Of a stretch of 64,000 nucleotides of DNA, positions 1 through 7,341 are shown in pieces. Under the pieces are notes generated by a model. That model searched no databases, was not told the DNA's origin, and saw only the letters and a list, made by a program, of their open reading frames with translations. Both the position numbers and the translations under genes were made by a program. Location of the stretch: positions 2,139,501-2,203,500 of the forward strand of contig NZ_FNTA01000004.1 in assembly GCF_900105055.1 (NCBI RefSeq), written 5' to 3'. Position 1 is the first letter of the stretch. Every line of letters starts with the position of its first letter. This DNA is from Amycolatopsis lurida. GTDB taxonomy: Bacteria > Actinomycetota > Actinomycetes > Mycobacteriales > Pseudonocardiaceae.

Positions 1-1
1 G

Positions 2-658
2 TTGCCGTCGGAGCTGCATCGCAAATGGGACAACCTGTTCGGTGTCCCGGTGATCGACGGGATCGGCTCGTCGGAGGCGTATCACATCTATCTGTCCAAC
101 GTTCCCGGCGCGCAGCGGGTCGGCAGCCTCGGCCGCGAGGTACCCGGCTACACCGCTCGTGTCCTCGACGAACGCGGCGATCCCTTGCCGGATGGGGAGA
201 TCGGCACCTTGGAGGTGACCGGCCCGACCATCGCGCGCGGGTACCACGGCGACGCGGAAAAGACCGCGCGGACGTTCCATGGCGACACCCTGCGCACGGG
301 CGACCTGTTCAGCCGCGACATCGACGGCTACTTCCATCACCACGGCCGCGCCGACGACCTGCTGAAGGTGTCCGGTGTGTTCGTCGCGCCGAGCGAGATC
401 GAAGACTGTCTCATCGGTCATCCCGCGGTCGTCGACTGCGCGGTACTGGGCGTGACGGTCGACGGACTCGTCGTCCCGCGGGCGTGCGTCGTCCTGGCGG
501 AGGGCGCTTCCGCCACGGCCGAGGAGCTGAAAGACCACGCGCGGACACATCTGGCGAAGCACAAATACCCGCGCGAGGTGGTGTTCGTGACCGGACTCCC
601 CCGCACGGCCAACGGGAAACTCGATCGGCGCGCGTTGCGCCGGGTGGAGGCAGAGTGA
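2..658 (+). CDS. Benzoate-CoA ligase-like AMP-forming acyl-CoA synthetase, C-terminal part
   Basis: This is the 3' part of an ANL-family ligase gene whose 5' end lies outside the window; about 218 residues remain. The family adenylates a carboxylic acid with ATP and transfers it to coenzyme A. Visible are the GIGSSE substrate/ATP motif near the left edge, the RTGD motif, the hinge region HGRADDLLKVSG, and the C-terminal PRTANGKLDRRALR stretch holding the catalytic lysine. The GSSEAYHIYLSN context and short C-domain resemble benzoate-CoA ligases more than long-chain FadD proteins. The stop overlaps the GTG of the SDR gene, and the SDR overlaps the hydratase, so the three genes look like one operon for activating and degrading an aromatic or short acyl acid. 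The substrate is inferred. Confidence 0.85.
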   Translation: MPSELHRKWDNLFGVPVIDGIGSSEAYHIYLSNVPGAQRVGSLGREVPGYTARVLDERGDPLPDGEIGTLEVTGPTIARGYHGDAEKTARTFHGDTLRTGDLFSRDIDGYFHHHGRADDLLKVSGVFVAPSEIEDCLIGHPAVVDCAVLGVTVDGLVVPRACVVLAEGASATAEELKDHARTHLAKHKYPREVVFVTGLPRTANGKLDRRALRRVEAE

Positions 659-1347
659 GCAGGATCGTCGTCGTCACCGGCGGGACCCGCGGGATCGGCG
701 CGGCCATCGCCGCCCGGTTCCGGGCCGCCGGCGACAAGGTGCACGCCCCCGGCCGGGCCGAGTGCGACGTCACCGACGAAGACGCCGTCGCGCGGTACTT
801 CGAAGATCTCGGCCCGGTGGACGTGCTGGTGAACAACGCCGGGATCTCGGCGAGCGCGCCGCTGGCGAAGACGTCGCTGGAGCAGTGGCGCACGCAGATC
901 GAGGTCAACGCGACCGGCGCCTTCCTGTGCACTCGGGCGGCTCTGCCCGGTATGCGGTCGCGTGACACCGGCCGGATCGTCACCGTCGCCTCGACGGCGT
1001 CGCATATCGGCTACCGCTACACGGCCGGGTACACCGCGTCGAAGCATGCCGCCGTCGGCCTGATGCGGGCCACCGCCGCGGAACTGGCGGGCACCGGTGT
1101 CACCGCGAACGCCGTCTGCCCGGCCTTCGTGCGCACGGACATGACGGCCGCCTCGGTCGCCCGGATCCGGGAAAAGACCGGCCGGGACGAGGCCGGCGCC
1201 GAGGCCGCCCTCGCCGCCGCGGCGCCGCTCGGCCGCCTGCTCGAACCCGACGAGGTCGCCCACGCGGTGACCTTCTTCGCGGCGCCCGAAGCGGCCGCGA
1301 TCAACGGACAGACACTCGTCCTCGATGGAGGTGGGATCCAGTCATGA
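655..1347 (+). CDS. SDR-family NAD(P)-dependent oxidoreductase
   Basis: A classical short-chain dehydrogenase/reductase of 230 residues. It has the N-terminal cofactor motif TGGTRGIG, NNAG at about residue 62, the catalytic serine in VASTAS, the YxxxK pair in YTASKHA and the PAFVRTDM loop. The GTG start at 655 overlaps the preceding TGA by 4 bp; longer upstream readings of this frame run antiparallel through the ligase coding sequence and lack homology. The ending LDGGGIQS is typical of FabG-like members. It probably oxidises a hydroxyacyl-CoA or cyclic alcohol intermediate made with the flanking ligase and hydratase; the actual substrate cannot be read from the sequence. Confidence 0.9.
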   Translation: MSRIVVVTGGTRGIGAAIAARFRAAGDKVHAPGRAECDVTDEDAVARYFEDLGPVDVLVNNAGISASAPLAKTSLEQWRTQIEVNATGAFLCTRAALPGMRSRDTGRIVTVASTASHIGYRYTAGYTASKHAAVGLMRATAAELAGTGVTANAVCPAFVRTDMTAASVARIREKTGRDEAGAEAALAAAAPLGRLLEPDEVAHAVTFFAAPEAAAINGQTLVLDGGGIQS

Positions 1348-2171
1348 GCCCGTTCCGCGCCACGCCGCCGATCACGACGGACTGGGAGCACTTCGAGTTC
1401 ACCGTGGACGACGGCGTCGCCACGGTCACCTTGGACCGCCCCGAAAAACTGAACGCGCTCACCTTCGACGTCTACGCGGACCTGCGCGACCTGCTGGCCG
1501 AGTTGCCGCACCGCGGCGACGTCCGAGTGCTGGTCGTCACCGGCCGGGGGCGCGGCTTCTGCTCCGGCGGCGACGTCGAAGAGATCATCGGCGAGTTGCA
1601 GAGAATGGAGTCCGCCGAACTGCTGGAGTTCACGCGGATGACCGGCGCGGTGGTGAAGGCGCTGCGGGAGTGCCCCATCCCGGTGATCGCCGCGGTGAAC
1701 GGCATCGCGGCGGGCGCGGGTTCGGTGATCGCACTGGCGAGCGACTTCCGCCTGCTGGCGTCTTCGGCGAAGTTCGCCTTCCTGTTCACGAAGGTCGGCT
1801 TGGCCGGCGCGGACATGGGCTCGGCGTACCTGCTGCCGCGGCTCGTGGGTCTGGGCCGGGCGACCGAGTTGCTGATGCTGGGCGACAAGATCGACGCGAC
1901 GCGCGCGGAGGCGATCGGCCTGGCTTCGAAGGTGGTTCCCGACGCCGAGCTCGCTGCCGAGGCCTCCGCATTGGCGCGGCGCCTGGCCGATGGCCCGGCT
2001 CTGGCCTATGGGACGACGAAGGTGCTGCTGACGCGGGAGCTGGACATGGACCTGGGCAGTTCCATCGAGCTGGAAGCGATCACGCAGGCTTTGCTGATGA
2101 CGGCGAAGGACCACGGGGAGTTCTATGCGGCCTGGACGGCCGGGCGTGCGCCCCAGTGGACCGGGCGGTGA
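1344..2171 (+). CDS. Enoyl-CoA hydratase/isomerase family protein
   Basis: A crotonase-fold protein of 275 residues, the usual family length. The N-terminal strand GVATVTLDRPEKLNAL, the oxyanion-hole segments GRGFCSGGDVEE and NGIAAGAGSVIALASDFR, and the C-terminal AGRAPQWTGR are typical. The segment GLAGADMGSAYLLPRLVG corresponds to the active-site loop, with a glycine/aspartate where the second hydratase glutamate is often found, so it may act as an isomerase, a decarboxylase or a hydratase of an unusual substrate. Its ATG overlaps the SDR stop codon by 4 bp (ATGA). It closes the three-gene acyl-CoA operon and faces the WYL regulator across one copy of the 22-bp repeat. Confidence 0.9.
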   Translation: MSPFRATPPITTDWEHFEFTVDDGVATVTLDRPEKLNALTFDVYADLRDLLAELPHRGDVRVLVVTGRGRGFCSGGDVEEIIGELQRMESAELLEFTRMTGAVVKALRECPIPVIAAVNGIAAGAGSVIALASDFRLLASSAKFAFLFTKVGLAGADMGSAYLLPRLVGLGRATELLMLGDKIDATRAEAIGLASKVVPDAELAAEASALARRLADGPALAYGTTKVLLTRELDMDLGSSIELEAITQALLMTAKDHGEFYAAWTAGRAPQWTGR

Positions 2172-2192
2172 GCTCTTTTCGCTGAAAGCCCC

Positions 2193-2214
2193 CGCAACTA
2201 GTCATCTACTTGCG
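2193..2214. repeat. 22-bp quasi-palindromic repeat, copy 1
   Basis: One of eight copies in the window of a 22-bp unit that starts CGCAA and ends TTGCG (inverted ends), with the core GTAG(A/G)TGAC. This copy sits between the convergent hydratase and WYL genes. On the minus strand it encodes the last residues and TAG stop of the WYL regulator (QVDD-stop). The other copies are at 13778, 17751, 17794, 49599, 49641, 49683 and 55689. Confidence 0.8.
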
Positions 2215-3154
2215 CAGGACCGGCCGTGCCCAGTAGCCGCTCCGCCAGCACCCGGCACCGCTCCCCCAGCTCCGCCGGCTCGATCACCGCGAACGCGTGC
2301 CCCAGCACCACCACGTGCATCAGCAGGAAGTCGAGATCCCCGGCCCCGCTCACCACCTCGCACCGCGAACGGCCCCGTTCCCGCACGACGGCCGCCGAAG
2401 CCGGAATCTGCGCCCGCACAACGGGAGCGGGTGCGTGGACCAGGAATCGCGCCTGGTGCCGGTACACCCGGCTGGCGATGTTCTCCTGCACGTAGGCGGC
2501 CGCGTCGGGTGCCGGGCGCGGGCGGAAACGCCACGACCTCGCGGAAACCTCGGTCATCCGGTCGACGCGGAAAGTGCGCCAGTCGTCGCGGTCGAGGTCG
2601 TAGGCGAGCAGATACCAGCGTCGCCCGGAAGCCACCAGCCGATACGGCTCGACCCGCCGCACCGCGGACCCCGAAGAGGACGGATACGCGAAGCCCGCCT
2701 CGACCTCGTCACGGCAAGCTCGGGCCAGGGTCATGAGTACGTCGGGGTCGATCGGCGCGCGGCTTCCGTCGAAGGCGACCACCGCACCGGACAACGCGCT
2801 CACCTCGTGGCGCAGCCTGGTCGGCAGCACCCGATCGAGTTTCGTCAGTGCCCGGAGCGTGGCCTCGCCGCTGCCCGCGCCGGCGAGCAGCGAGACCGCG
2901 GTGGCGATCGCCTCCTCGTCGTCCAGCAGCAGCGGCGGCATGTCGTGGCCGGGTCCGAGCTGGTAGCCGCCGCCCACGCCGTTGCCGGCCTGCACCGGAT
3001 ATCCGAGCGCGCGCAGGCGTTCGACGTCGCGGCGGATCGTGCGCGGCGTGACGCCGAGCCGTTCGCCCAGTTCCGGGCCGGTCCACACCGCGCGCTGCTG
3101 CAAAAGGCCGAGCAGGGTGAGCACCCGCTCGGTCGTGCCGCGCTCGTCCTCCAT
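2198..3154 (-). CDS. YafY-type HTH and WYL-domain transcriptional regulator
   Basis: A 318-residue regulator. An N-terminal DeoR/HTH_11-like winged helix (about residues 5-60, with TPRTIRRDVERLRALGYPV) precedes a WYL domain containing RWYLLAYDLDRDDWRTFRVDR. WYL domains bind small ligands or nucleic acid; YafY-type proteins usually repress their own and a neighbouring gene. The ATG at 3154 is preferred; a GTG three codons upstream is the alternative. The gene is divergent from the VOC-domain gene, and a near-perfect inverted repeat (3175-3197) sits in the 62-bp gap, suggesting local control of both. Its C-terminus and stop are supplied by the 22-bp repeat. Confidence 0.88.
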   Translation of the reverse strand: MEDERGTTERVLTLLGLLQQRAVWTGPELGERLGVTPRTIRRDVERLRALGYPVQAGNGVGGGYQLGPGHDMPPLLLDDEEAIATAVSLLAGAGSGEATLRALTKLDRVLPTRLRHEVSALSGAVVAFDGSRAPIDPDVLMTLARACRDEVEAGFAYPSSSGSAVRRVEPYRLVASGRRWYLLAYDLDRDDWRTFRVDRMTEVSARSWRFRPRPAPDAAAYVQENIASRVYRHQARFLVHAPAPVVRAQIPASAAVVRERGRSRCEVVSGAGDLDFLLMHVVVLGHAFAVIEPAELGERCRVLAERLLGTAGPAQVDD

Positions 3155-3174
3155 GTCACCCACTGTGCCAGAGA

Positions 3175-3197
3175 TAGCGGACCGATCCTGTCCGCTA
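3175..3197. promoter_or_regulatory. Inverted-repeat operator between WYL regulator and VOC gene
   Basis: Arms TAGCGGAC and GTCCGCTA are perfectly inverted around a 7-bp spacer, midway between the two divergent start codons. The position and symmetry fit the binding site of the adjacent dimeric YafY/WYL regulator. The assignment rests on position and symmetry only. Confidence 0.65.
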
Positions 3198-3216
3198 GGC
3201 GTGTCAGAGTGGTCCC

Positions 3217-3687
3217 ATGAACCGCAAGAGCCGCGAATTCCAGGTCAGCTTCGACGCCCTCGACCCGAAAGCCCTGTCGATCTTCTGGCGCGACGCCCTG
3301 GGCTACGTCCACCCCGGCCCTCCCGGGGTGGAGGTGCCCGAAGGCACCGACCCGCTGGACGCGTGGGCCGAGTTCCTCGAGCGTGTCGGAGTGCCCGAGG
3401 ATCAGCGCAACACCCGCTCCGCCCTCGAAGACCCGGACGGCGAAGGGCCGCGGATCTTCTTCCAGCAGGTCCCGGAGGACAAGATCGCGAAGAACCGCGT
3501 CCACCTCGACCTCCGCGCCGCGCCCGGGCTGGTGGGAGACGAGCGCATGGCAGCGCTCGAAGCCGAGTGCGACAGGCTCGTCGCGCTGGGGGCGAAACGG
3601 ATTCAGCGCTTCGAGCCCGAGGAGCCGCTGAGCCTCGGCTTCATCGTGATGAACGATCCGGAGGGCAACGAATTCTGCCTAGACTGA
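3217..3687 (+). CDS. VOC-family (glyoxalase/bleomycin-resistance fold) protein
   Basis: A 156-residue protein of the vicinal oxygen chelate superfamily. It starts with FQVSFDALDPKALSIFWRDALGY, contains RIFFQQVPEDKIAKNRVHLDL with a likely metal-binding histidine, and ends with the characteristic NDPEGNEFCLD, where the glutamate is the last metal ligand. Members include glyoxalases, dioxygenases and drug-binding proteins; this subgroup is usually annotated only as a glyoxalase-like protein. It is divergent from the WYL regulator and shares the palindrome upstream. Its last 9 bases overlap the convergent SMP-30 gene. Confidence 0.88.
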   Translation: MNRKSREFQVSFDALDPKALSIFWRDALGYVHPGPPGVEVPEGTDPLDAWAEFLERVGVPEDQRNTRSALEDPDGEGPRIFFQQVPEDKIAKNRVHLDLRAAPGLVGDERMAALEAECDRLVALGAKRIQRFEPEEPLSLGFIVMNDPEGNEFCLD

Positions 3688-4596
3688 GGTGACGGCGATC
3701 GCGTTGTCCTCCAGCGAGCCGAAGTAGAGGGTCCCGGCCCGCTCGCGGACGCCGACGAGCACATGGAACCCGTCGATCTCCCCGCGTAATTCGTGGACCT
3801 GCTTCCCGTCCGGCGTCACGCCTCGCACCCCGCATTCCCGCGCGGGTGCGGGCTGCAGGGCCGTCGGCAGCGCCCGGACTCCGGCCCGCAAGGGCGCGGG
3901 GAGCTTCTGCACCAGGGAAAGCGCGGGCACCTTCGGGCTCGCCACGGTGATCCAGATCAGCCCGTCGCTGCCGGTCGAGATGTTGTCGGGATACCCCCAC
4001 AGGTCGTCGACGAGGTAATCCCGCGTGCCCGCCTTGTCGCCGGTGAGCCACACGCGCGCGACCCGGTAGGCGCCGGTCTCGGCGACGGCCACATAGGACT
4101 CGTCGGGCGGCAGCGCGACGCCGTTGGCGAACTGGAAACCGTCCGCGAGTTGCTCGATCTTGCCGTCCGGCGTGCGGCGCAGAAGCCGTCCGCCACCGGT
4201 CTGCTCGATCAGGTCGTCGCGCCATTTCTCGATGCCGAAGCGACGCGACGAGTCGGTGAAGTACACCGTGCCGTCGGAGGCGACTGCGGCGTTGTTGCAG
4301 AACACGAAGTCGAGCCCCACCGCCGAAGTCGCCAAGGTGGTCACGGGGCCGCCCGCGAGCGGCATGGTGAGCAGACCGGCCTTGGCGTCGCAGATCAGGA
4401 GGTCTTCGCCGTAGAACTCCAGCCCCAGCGGACGCCCGCCGGTGTCGCCGAGGACGTCGATCCGCCTGCCGTCCGGCGTGACGCGCAGGATCCTCCCGTC
4501 GTCGACGCCGGTGTAGATCCGCCCCTGGTCGTCGACCACGACGTCCTCGGGACCGTGCCCGTTGACCGGGATGACCGTGACCTCGCCGAACGCCAT
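3679..4596 (-). CDS. SMP-30/gluconolactonase/LRE-family protein
   Basis: A 305-residue six-bladed beta-propeller hydrolase. It opens with GEVTVIPVNGHGPEDVVVDDQGRIYTGVDDGRILRV and continues with repeated blade strands such as GTVYFTDSSRRFG, NGVALPPDESYVAVAET and WGYPDNISTGSDGLIWI. The family includes lactonases and strictosidine synthase-like enzymes; the YPDNIS segment carries the metal-site Asn/Asp. The ATG at 4596 is chosen because CTAGGAG lies just upstream on the minus strand. The same frame stays open farther upstream through the 167-bp element, but that extension is an artefact of the element. The gene probably belongs to the operon with the histidine phosphatase, interrupted by the element. 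Confidence 0.88.
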   Translation of the reverse strand: MAFGEVTVIPVNGHGPEDVVVDDQGRIYTGVDDGRILRVTPDGRRIDVLGDTGGRPLGLEFYGEDLLICDAKAGLLTMPLAGGPVTTLATSAVGLDFVFCNNAAVASDGTVYFTDSSRRFGIEKWRDDLIEQTGGGRLLRRTPDGKIEQLADGFQFANGVALPPDESYVAVAETGAYRVARVWLTGDKAGTRDYLVDDLWGYPDNISTGSDGLIWITVASPKVPALSLVQKLPAPLRAGVRALPTALQPAPARECGVRGVTPDGKQVHELRGEIDGFHVLVGVRERAGTLYFGSLEDNAIAVTSV

Positions 4597-4606
4597 CGCG
4601 TTTCTC

Positions 4607-4773
4607 CTAGTGTCGCGCACCGGAATGCGGTGCATGAGTCGGTGGATCCAGGTTTCCGCTGGCGGTGTTGCCGGTTCGTCCACGTACCGGGTTGTACTCG
4701 GGCGGACCGGCAACGCCGCCAGCGGGAAGCTGGGCCGCCGAATCATGCACCGCATTCCGGTGCGCGACACTAG
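4607..4773. mobile_element. MITE-like 167-bp inverted-repeat element with CTAG ends
   Basis: Perfectly inverted 31-bp arms (4607-4637 and 4743-4773) include a CTAG at each outer edge. A second nested pair (4656-4681 and 4700-4725) matches at 23 of 26 positions, and its three differences are all C/T, giving G-U pairs in plus-strand RNA. No coding capacity for a transposase is present. CTAG may be a 4-bp target duplication: removing one copy and the interior joins the phosphatase stop codon directly to GGAG and the SMP-30 start. Only one copy is present in the window. Confidence 0.6.
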
Positions 4774-5426
4774 CGATAAGTGAGTAGTTCCGCGGCTTCC
4801 GCCTCGAAATGCGGATGTTCGTTGAACGACAACAAGGTCACCCCGCCACGGCCGGACACGAGTTTGGTGATGCCCGCGTTCACGGTGACCCGGTTCAGCT
4901 TCAGCAGCCCCGCCTTCGGCGTGCCCATGAGCACACCGCAGACCGTCGCGATCACGCCACCGGAGCTGAACACCACGGCGTGTTCGCCCTTGCCCAGCGA
5001 CGCCACGACATCGGCCAGCGCGCCCTTGACCCGCTCCAGGAACTGAGGCCAGGTTTCGGCACACGGACCTGAAGCACCTGCTGCGACCCAAGCGTTCAGG
5101 GCACCGTCCAAAGCGGCCTGATACGCCCGCGAATCGGTCTGCTGGACACCGGCGGCATGATGCTTCGCGATGTCGACGTGGTCGTACTCGTTCCAGCGCT
5201 CGTCCTCGACGACGGCGATCCCGGAGCCGAGCACCTTCAACGCCGTCGCGGCCGTGTCCCGTTGGCGGGCAAGGGAACCCGCTCGCACCTGGGTGAACTC
5301 GACACCTCGCCGCACCAGCTCCTCACCGACCACAGTGGACTGTTCGAAGCCGCGCGGCGAGAGCTGGTCGTAGTTCTCCGCGCCGAACGACGCCTGCCCG
5401 TGCCGGACCAGGTAGATCGCACCCAT
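4770..5426 (-). CDS. Histidine phosphatase family protein
   Basis: A 218-residue phosphoglycerate mutase-like phosphatase. The catalytic motif is LVRHGQASFG at residues 6-15; the downstream RQRDTAATAL arginine, the acid residue region ERWNEYDHVD and the second histidine in VVFSSGGV-type context complete the fold, though the last His is replaced by Ser-Ser-Gly here, which may weaken or alter catalysis. The start codon directly adjoins the stop of the phosphotransferase gene. The TAG stop lies in the CTAG edge of the 167-bp element. Its neighbours (phosphotransferase, SDR) match a common actinobacterial cluster associated with acyl-CoA metabolism; the substrate is unknown. Confidence 0.88.
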   Translation of the reverse strand: MGAIYLVRHGQASFGAENYDQLSPRGFEQSTVVGEELVRRGVEFTQVRAGSLARQRDTAATALKVLGSGIAVVEDERWNEYDHVDIAKHHAAGVQQTDSRAYQAALDGALNAWVAAGASGPCAETWPQFLERVKGALADVVASLGKGEHAVVFSSGGVIATVCGVLMGTPKAGLLKLNRVTVNAGITKLVSGRGGVTLLSFNEHPHFEAEAAELLTYR

Positions 5427-6491
5427 CTACGCGTGTCCTCCTCCGATGACGCGGCGGCAACGCCCGTCGAGGTAGCCGACGAACTGCCAGAGGTCCTTCA
5501 GCGCCGGGTTGGTCGTCTGTCCTTCGTGGTAGCGGTAGTAGATCTGCTGGATCACCACCGCGAGCCGGAACAGGCCGTACACCTCGTAGAACGTCCAATC
5601 GCCGATTTCGAGGCCCGAGCGCTCCGCGTACCGCCGCACGAACTCCTCGCGCGTGTACATCCCGGGCACATGCGTCGGCTGACGGCGGCTGAGCTTCATG
5701 ACGTCGTCATCGTCGTCCTGCACCCAGTACGCCAGCGTGCTGCCCAGTTCCATCAGCGGATCGCCGAGGGTGGCCATCTCCCAGTCGAGCACGCCGACGA
5801 TGTCGAGGTCGTCGTCGAGCACCAGGTTGTCGAGCCGGTAGTCGTTGTGGATCAAGCAGATCTTGACCTCGGACGGCTGATTGTCCTTCAGCCACGCCAT
5901 CACCTCGGCGCAGTCCGGGACGTTCTCCGTGCGCGCCTTGAAGAATCGCTCCGACCAGCCGCGCACCTGGCGCTCGACGTAACCGGCACCCTTGCCGAGA
6001 TCGGCCAGCCCGGCGGCCTCGACGTCGACGGCGTGCAGTTCGACCAGCCTGTCGACGACCTTGCCGCACAGCTCCCCCGCGACCTCCGGCGGCAGGGCGA
6101 GGCCGGCGGGCAGATCTCCGCGCAGGATCAGGCCTTCGAGCCGTTCCATCACGTAGAAGTCGCCGCCGAGCACGGTTTCGTCGTCGCAGAAGGCGAGAAC
6201 CTCGGGCACGTACGGGAAGACGGGCCGCAACCCCTGCTGGACCCGGAACTCGCGGCGCATGTCATGCGCGGAGGCGGCCTTGTGCCCGAGGGGCGGGCGC
6301 CGCAGGATCAGCTCGCGATCCGGATAGGTCAGCAGATACGTGAGATTCGAAGCCCCGCCGGGGAACTGCCGGACCTCGGGCGGCGAGTCGCCGAGCCCGG
6401 GCACCCGCCCGGCCAGCCAGGCGTGCACCACGGCCGGGTCGAACGAGTCCTCACCGCGGACCTCGACGGTTTTGTCCGGGGCCACCGTCAT
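5427..6491 (-). CDS. Phosphotransferase (APH/ACAD10-like) family protein
   Basis: A 354-residue protein kinase-fold phosphotransferase. It has the loop FPGGASNLTYLL, the Brenner motif HNDYRLDNLV with the catalytic Asp, and the metal-binding DWEMATLGDP. This subgroup resembles the kinase-like domain of acyl-CoA dehydrogenase 10/11, which phosphorylates hydroxyacyl-CoAs. The start at 6491 overlaps the SDR stop by 4 bp (ATGA); an in-frame ATG 22 codons upstream would intrude into the SDR gene. With the downstream histidine phosphatase and upstream SDR it forms a compact operon, suggesting a hydroxy-acid or acyl-CoA pathway. That role is inferred. Confidence 0.9.
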   Translation of the reverse strand: MTVAPDKTVEVRGEDSFDPAVVHAWLAGRVPGLGDSPPEVRQFPGGASNLTYLLTYPDRELILRRPPLGHKAASAHDMRREFRVQQGLRPVFPYVPEVLAFCDDETVLGGDFYVMERLEGLILRGDLPAGLALPPEVAGELCGKVVDRLVELHAVDVEAAGLADLGKGAGYVERQVRGWSERFFKARTENVPDCAEVMAWLKDNQPSEVKICLIHNDYRLDNLVLDDDLDIVGVLDWEMATLGDPLMELGSTLAYWVQDDDDDVMKLSRRQPTHVPGMYTREEFVRRYAERSGLEIGDWTFYEVYGLFRLAVVIQQIYYRYHEGQTTNPALKDLWQFVGYLDGRCRRVIGGGHA

Positions 6492-7240
6492 CCGAACTTC
6501 TTCAGCAGAGGCGCCGGGACGAACGGGAAGAGCTTCGAGAGCACGCTCCACGGCCACGTCGGCACGAACGCCTTCGCCGTCTCGGATTCGATCGCCTTCA
6601 CCAGCGCCTGCGCGCCGGGCTCCGCCTTGACCGCGCCCGGAAGCTTCGAGATGTCCGGGTTCATCCCCGATTCGATGAACCCGGGATGCAGTGTGGTGAC
6701 CTTGATCGGCGTCTTCAGCAGCTCGATCCGGGTGCCCTCGGCGAACGCCGAGATCCCCGCTTTCGAGGCGGCGTACGCGGTGGTGTTGCCGGGGACACCG
6801 CGAAGCGCGAGGAAGGAGGAAACGACCACGAGGTGGCCGTCCTTCTGCTTGCGGAAGATGCCGACGGCGGCCTCGATCTGGGCGGCAGCGGCGAGGAAGT
6901 TCGTCTGGAGCGTCTGGCGGTTGGCGTCGAACCGGCCGGTGCCGACCCGCTGTCCCTTGCCGAGCCCCGCGTTCACGATCACGCGGTCGAGGGAACCGAG
7001 TTCCTCGCGGAACTCCTCGAAGACGGCGAAGACCTGGTCGTGGTCGTTCACGTCCAGCTTCCGGGTGACCACGGTGATGCCGGGATACGCCTTTTTGAGT
7101 TCCGCCGCGAGGGCTTCCAGTCGGTCGACACGGCGGGCGGCCAGCGCCAGGTTGCGGCCTCTGGCGGCGTACTGCCTCGCCATTCCCTCGCCGAGTCCGG
7201 AGCTCGCCCCGGTGATCAGGATGTTCTTCCGCAGGACCAT
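6488..7240 (-). CDS. SDR-family oxidoreductase
   Basis: A 250-residue short-chain dehydrogenase. Cofactor motif ITGASSGLGEGMA, NAGLGKG, catalytic serine in VVSSFLALRG, and the YAASKAG tyrosine/lysine pair are all present. An LHPGFIESGMN loop follows, and the C-terminal extension FVPTWPWSVLSKLFPFVPAPLLKKF is hydrophobic, as in membrane-associated members of this subgroup. The ATG at 7240 gives the usual MVLRKNILITGAS opening; an in-frame ATG nine codons upstream is possible. It is the first gene of the three- or four-gene minus-strand operon and overlaps the phosphotransferase start. Confidence 0.9.
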   Translation of the reverse strand: MVLRKNILITGASSGLGEGMARQYAARGRNLALAARRVDRLEALAAELKKAYPGITVVTRKLDVNDHDQVFAVFEEFREELGSLDRVIVNAGLGKGQRVGTGRFDANRQTLQTNFLAAAAQIEAAVGIFRKQKDGHLVVVSSFLALRGVPGNTTAYAASKAGISAFAEGTRIELLKTPIKVTTLHPGFIESGMNPDISKLPGAVKAEPGAQALVKAIESETAKAFVPTWPWSVLSKLFPFVPAPLLKKFG

Positions 7241-7281
7241 GGCCTGGAGCTTACCCGTTGGTAACAAGTCTGGGATCCCCT

Positions 7282-7332
7282 CGGACAGGGGCTGCCCCCG
7301 GCGCCTGGAGTACGCCGGGGGCAGCCTGTCCG
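7282..7332 (-). terminator. Strong hairpin downstream of the subtilase gene
   Basis: The arms CGGACAGGGGCTGCCCCCGG and its near-perfect complement enclose a short loop, 10 bp after the minus-strand protease stop codon. The stem exceeds 20 bp and there is no long T-run, as is common in actinomycetes. It probably ends the protease transcript and shields it from the SDR operon downstream. Confidence 0.75.
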
Positions 7333-7341
7333 AAAAGGGTC

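Noticed and set aside
4562..4783. 73-codon plus-strand gene in the 167-bp element
   Set aside because: It is read from inverted-repeat DNA and mirrors the minus-strand reading; no conserved protein.
3679..5091. SMP-30 gene extended to 470 codons
   Set aside because: The extension crosses the 167-bp inverted-repeat element and part of the phosphatase gene; the ATG at 4596 has a good ribosome-binding site.
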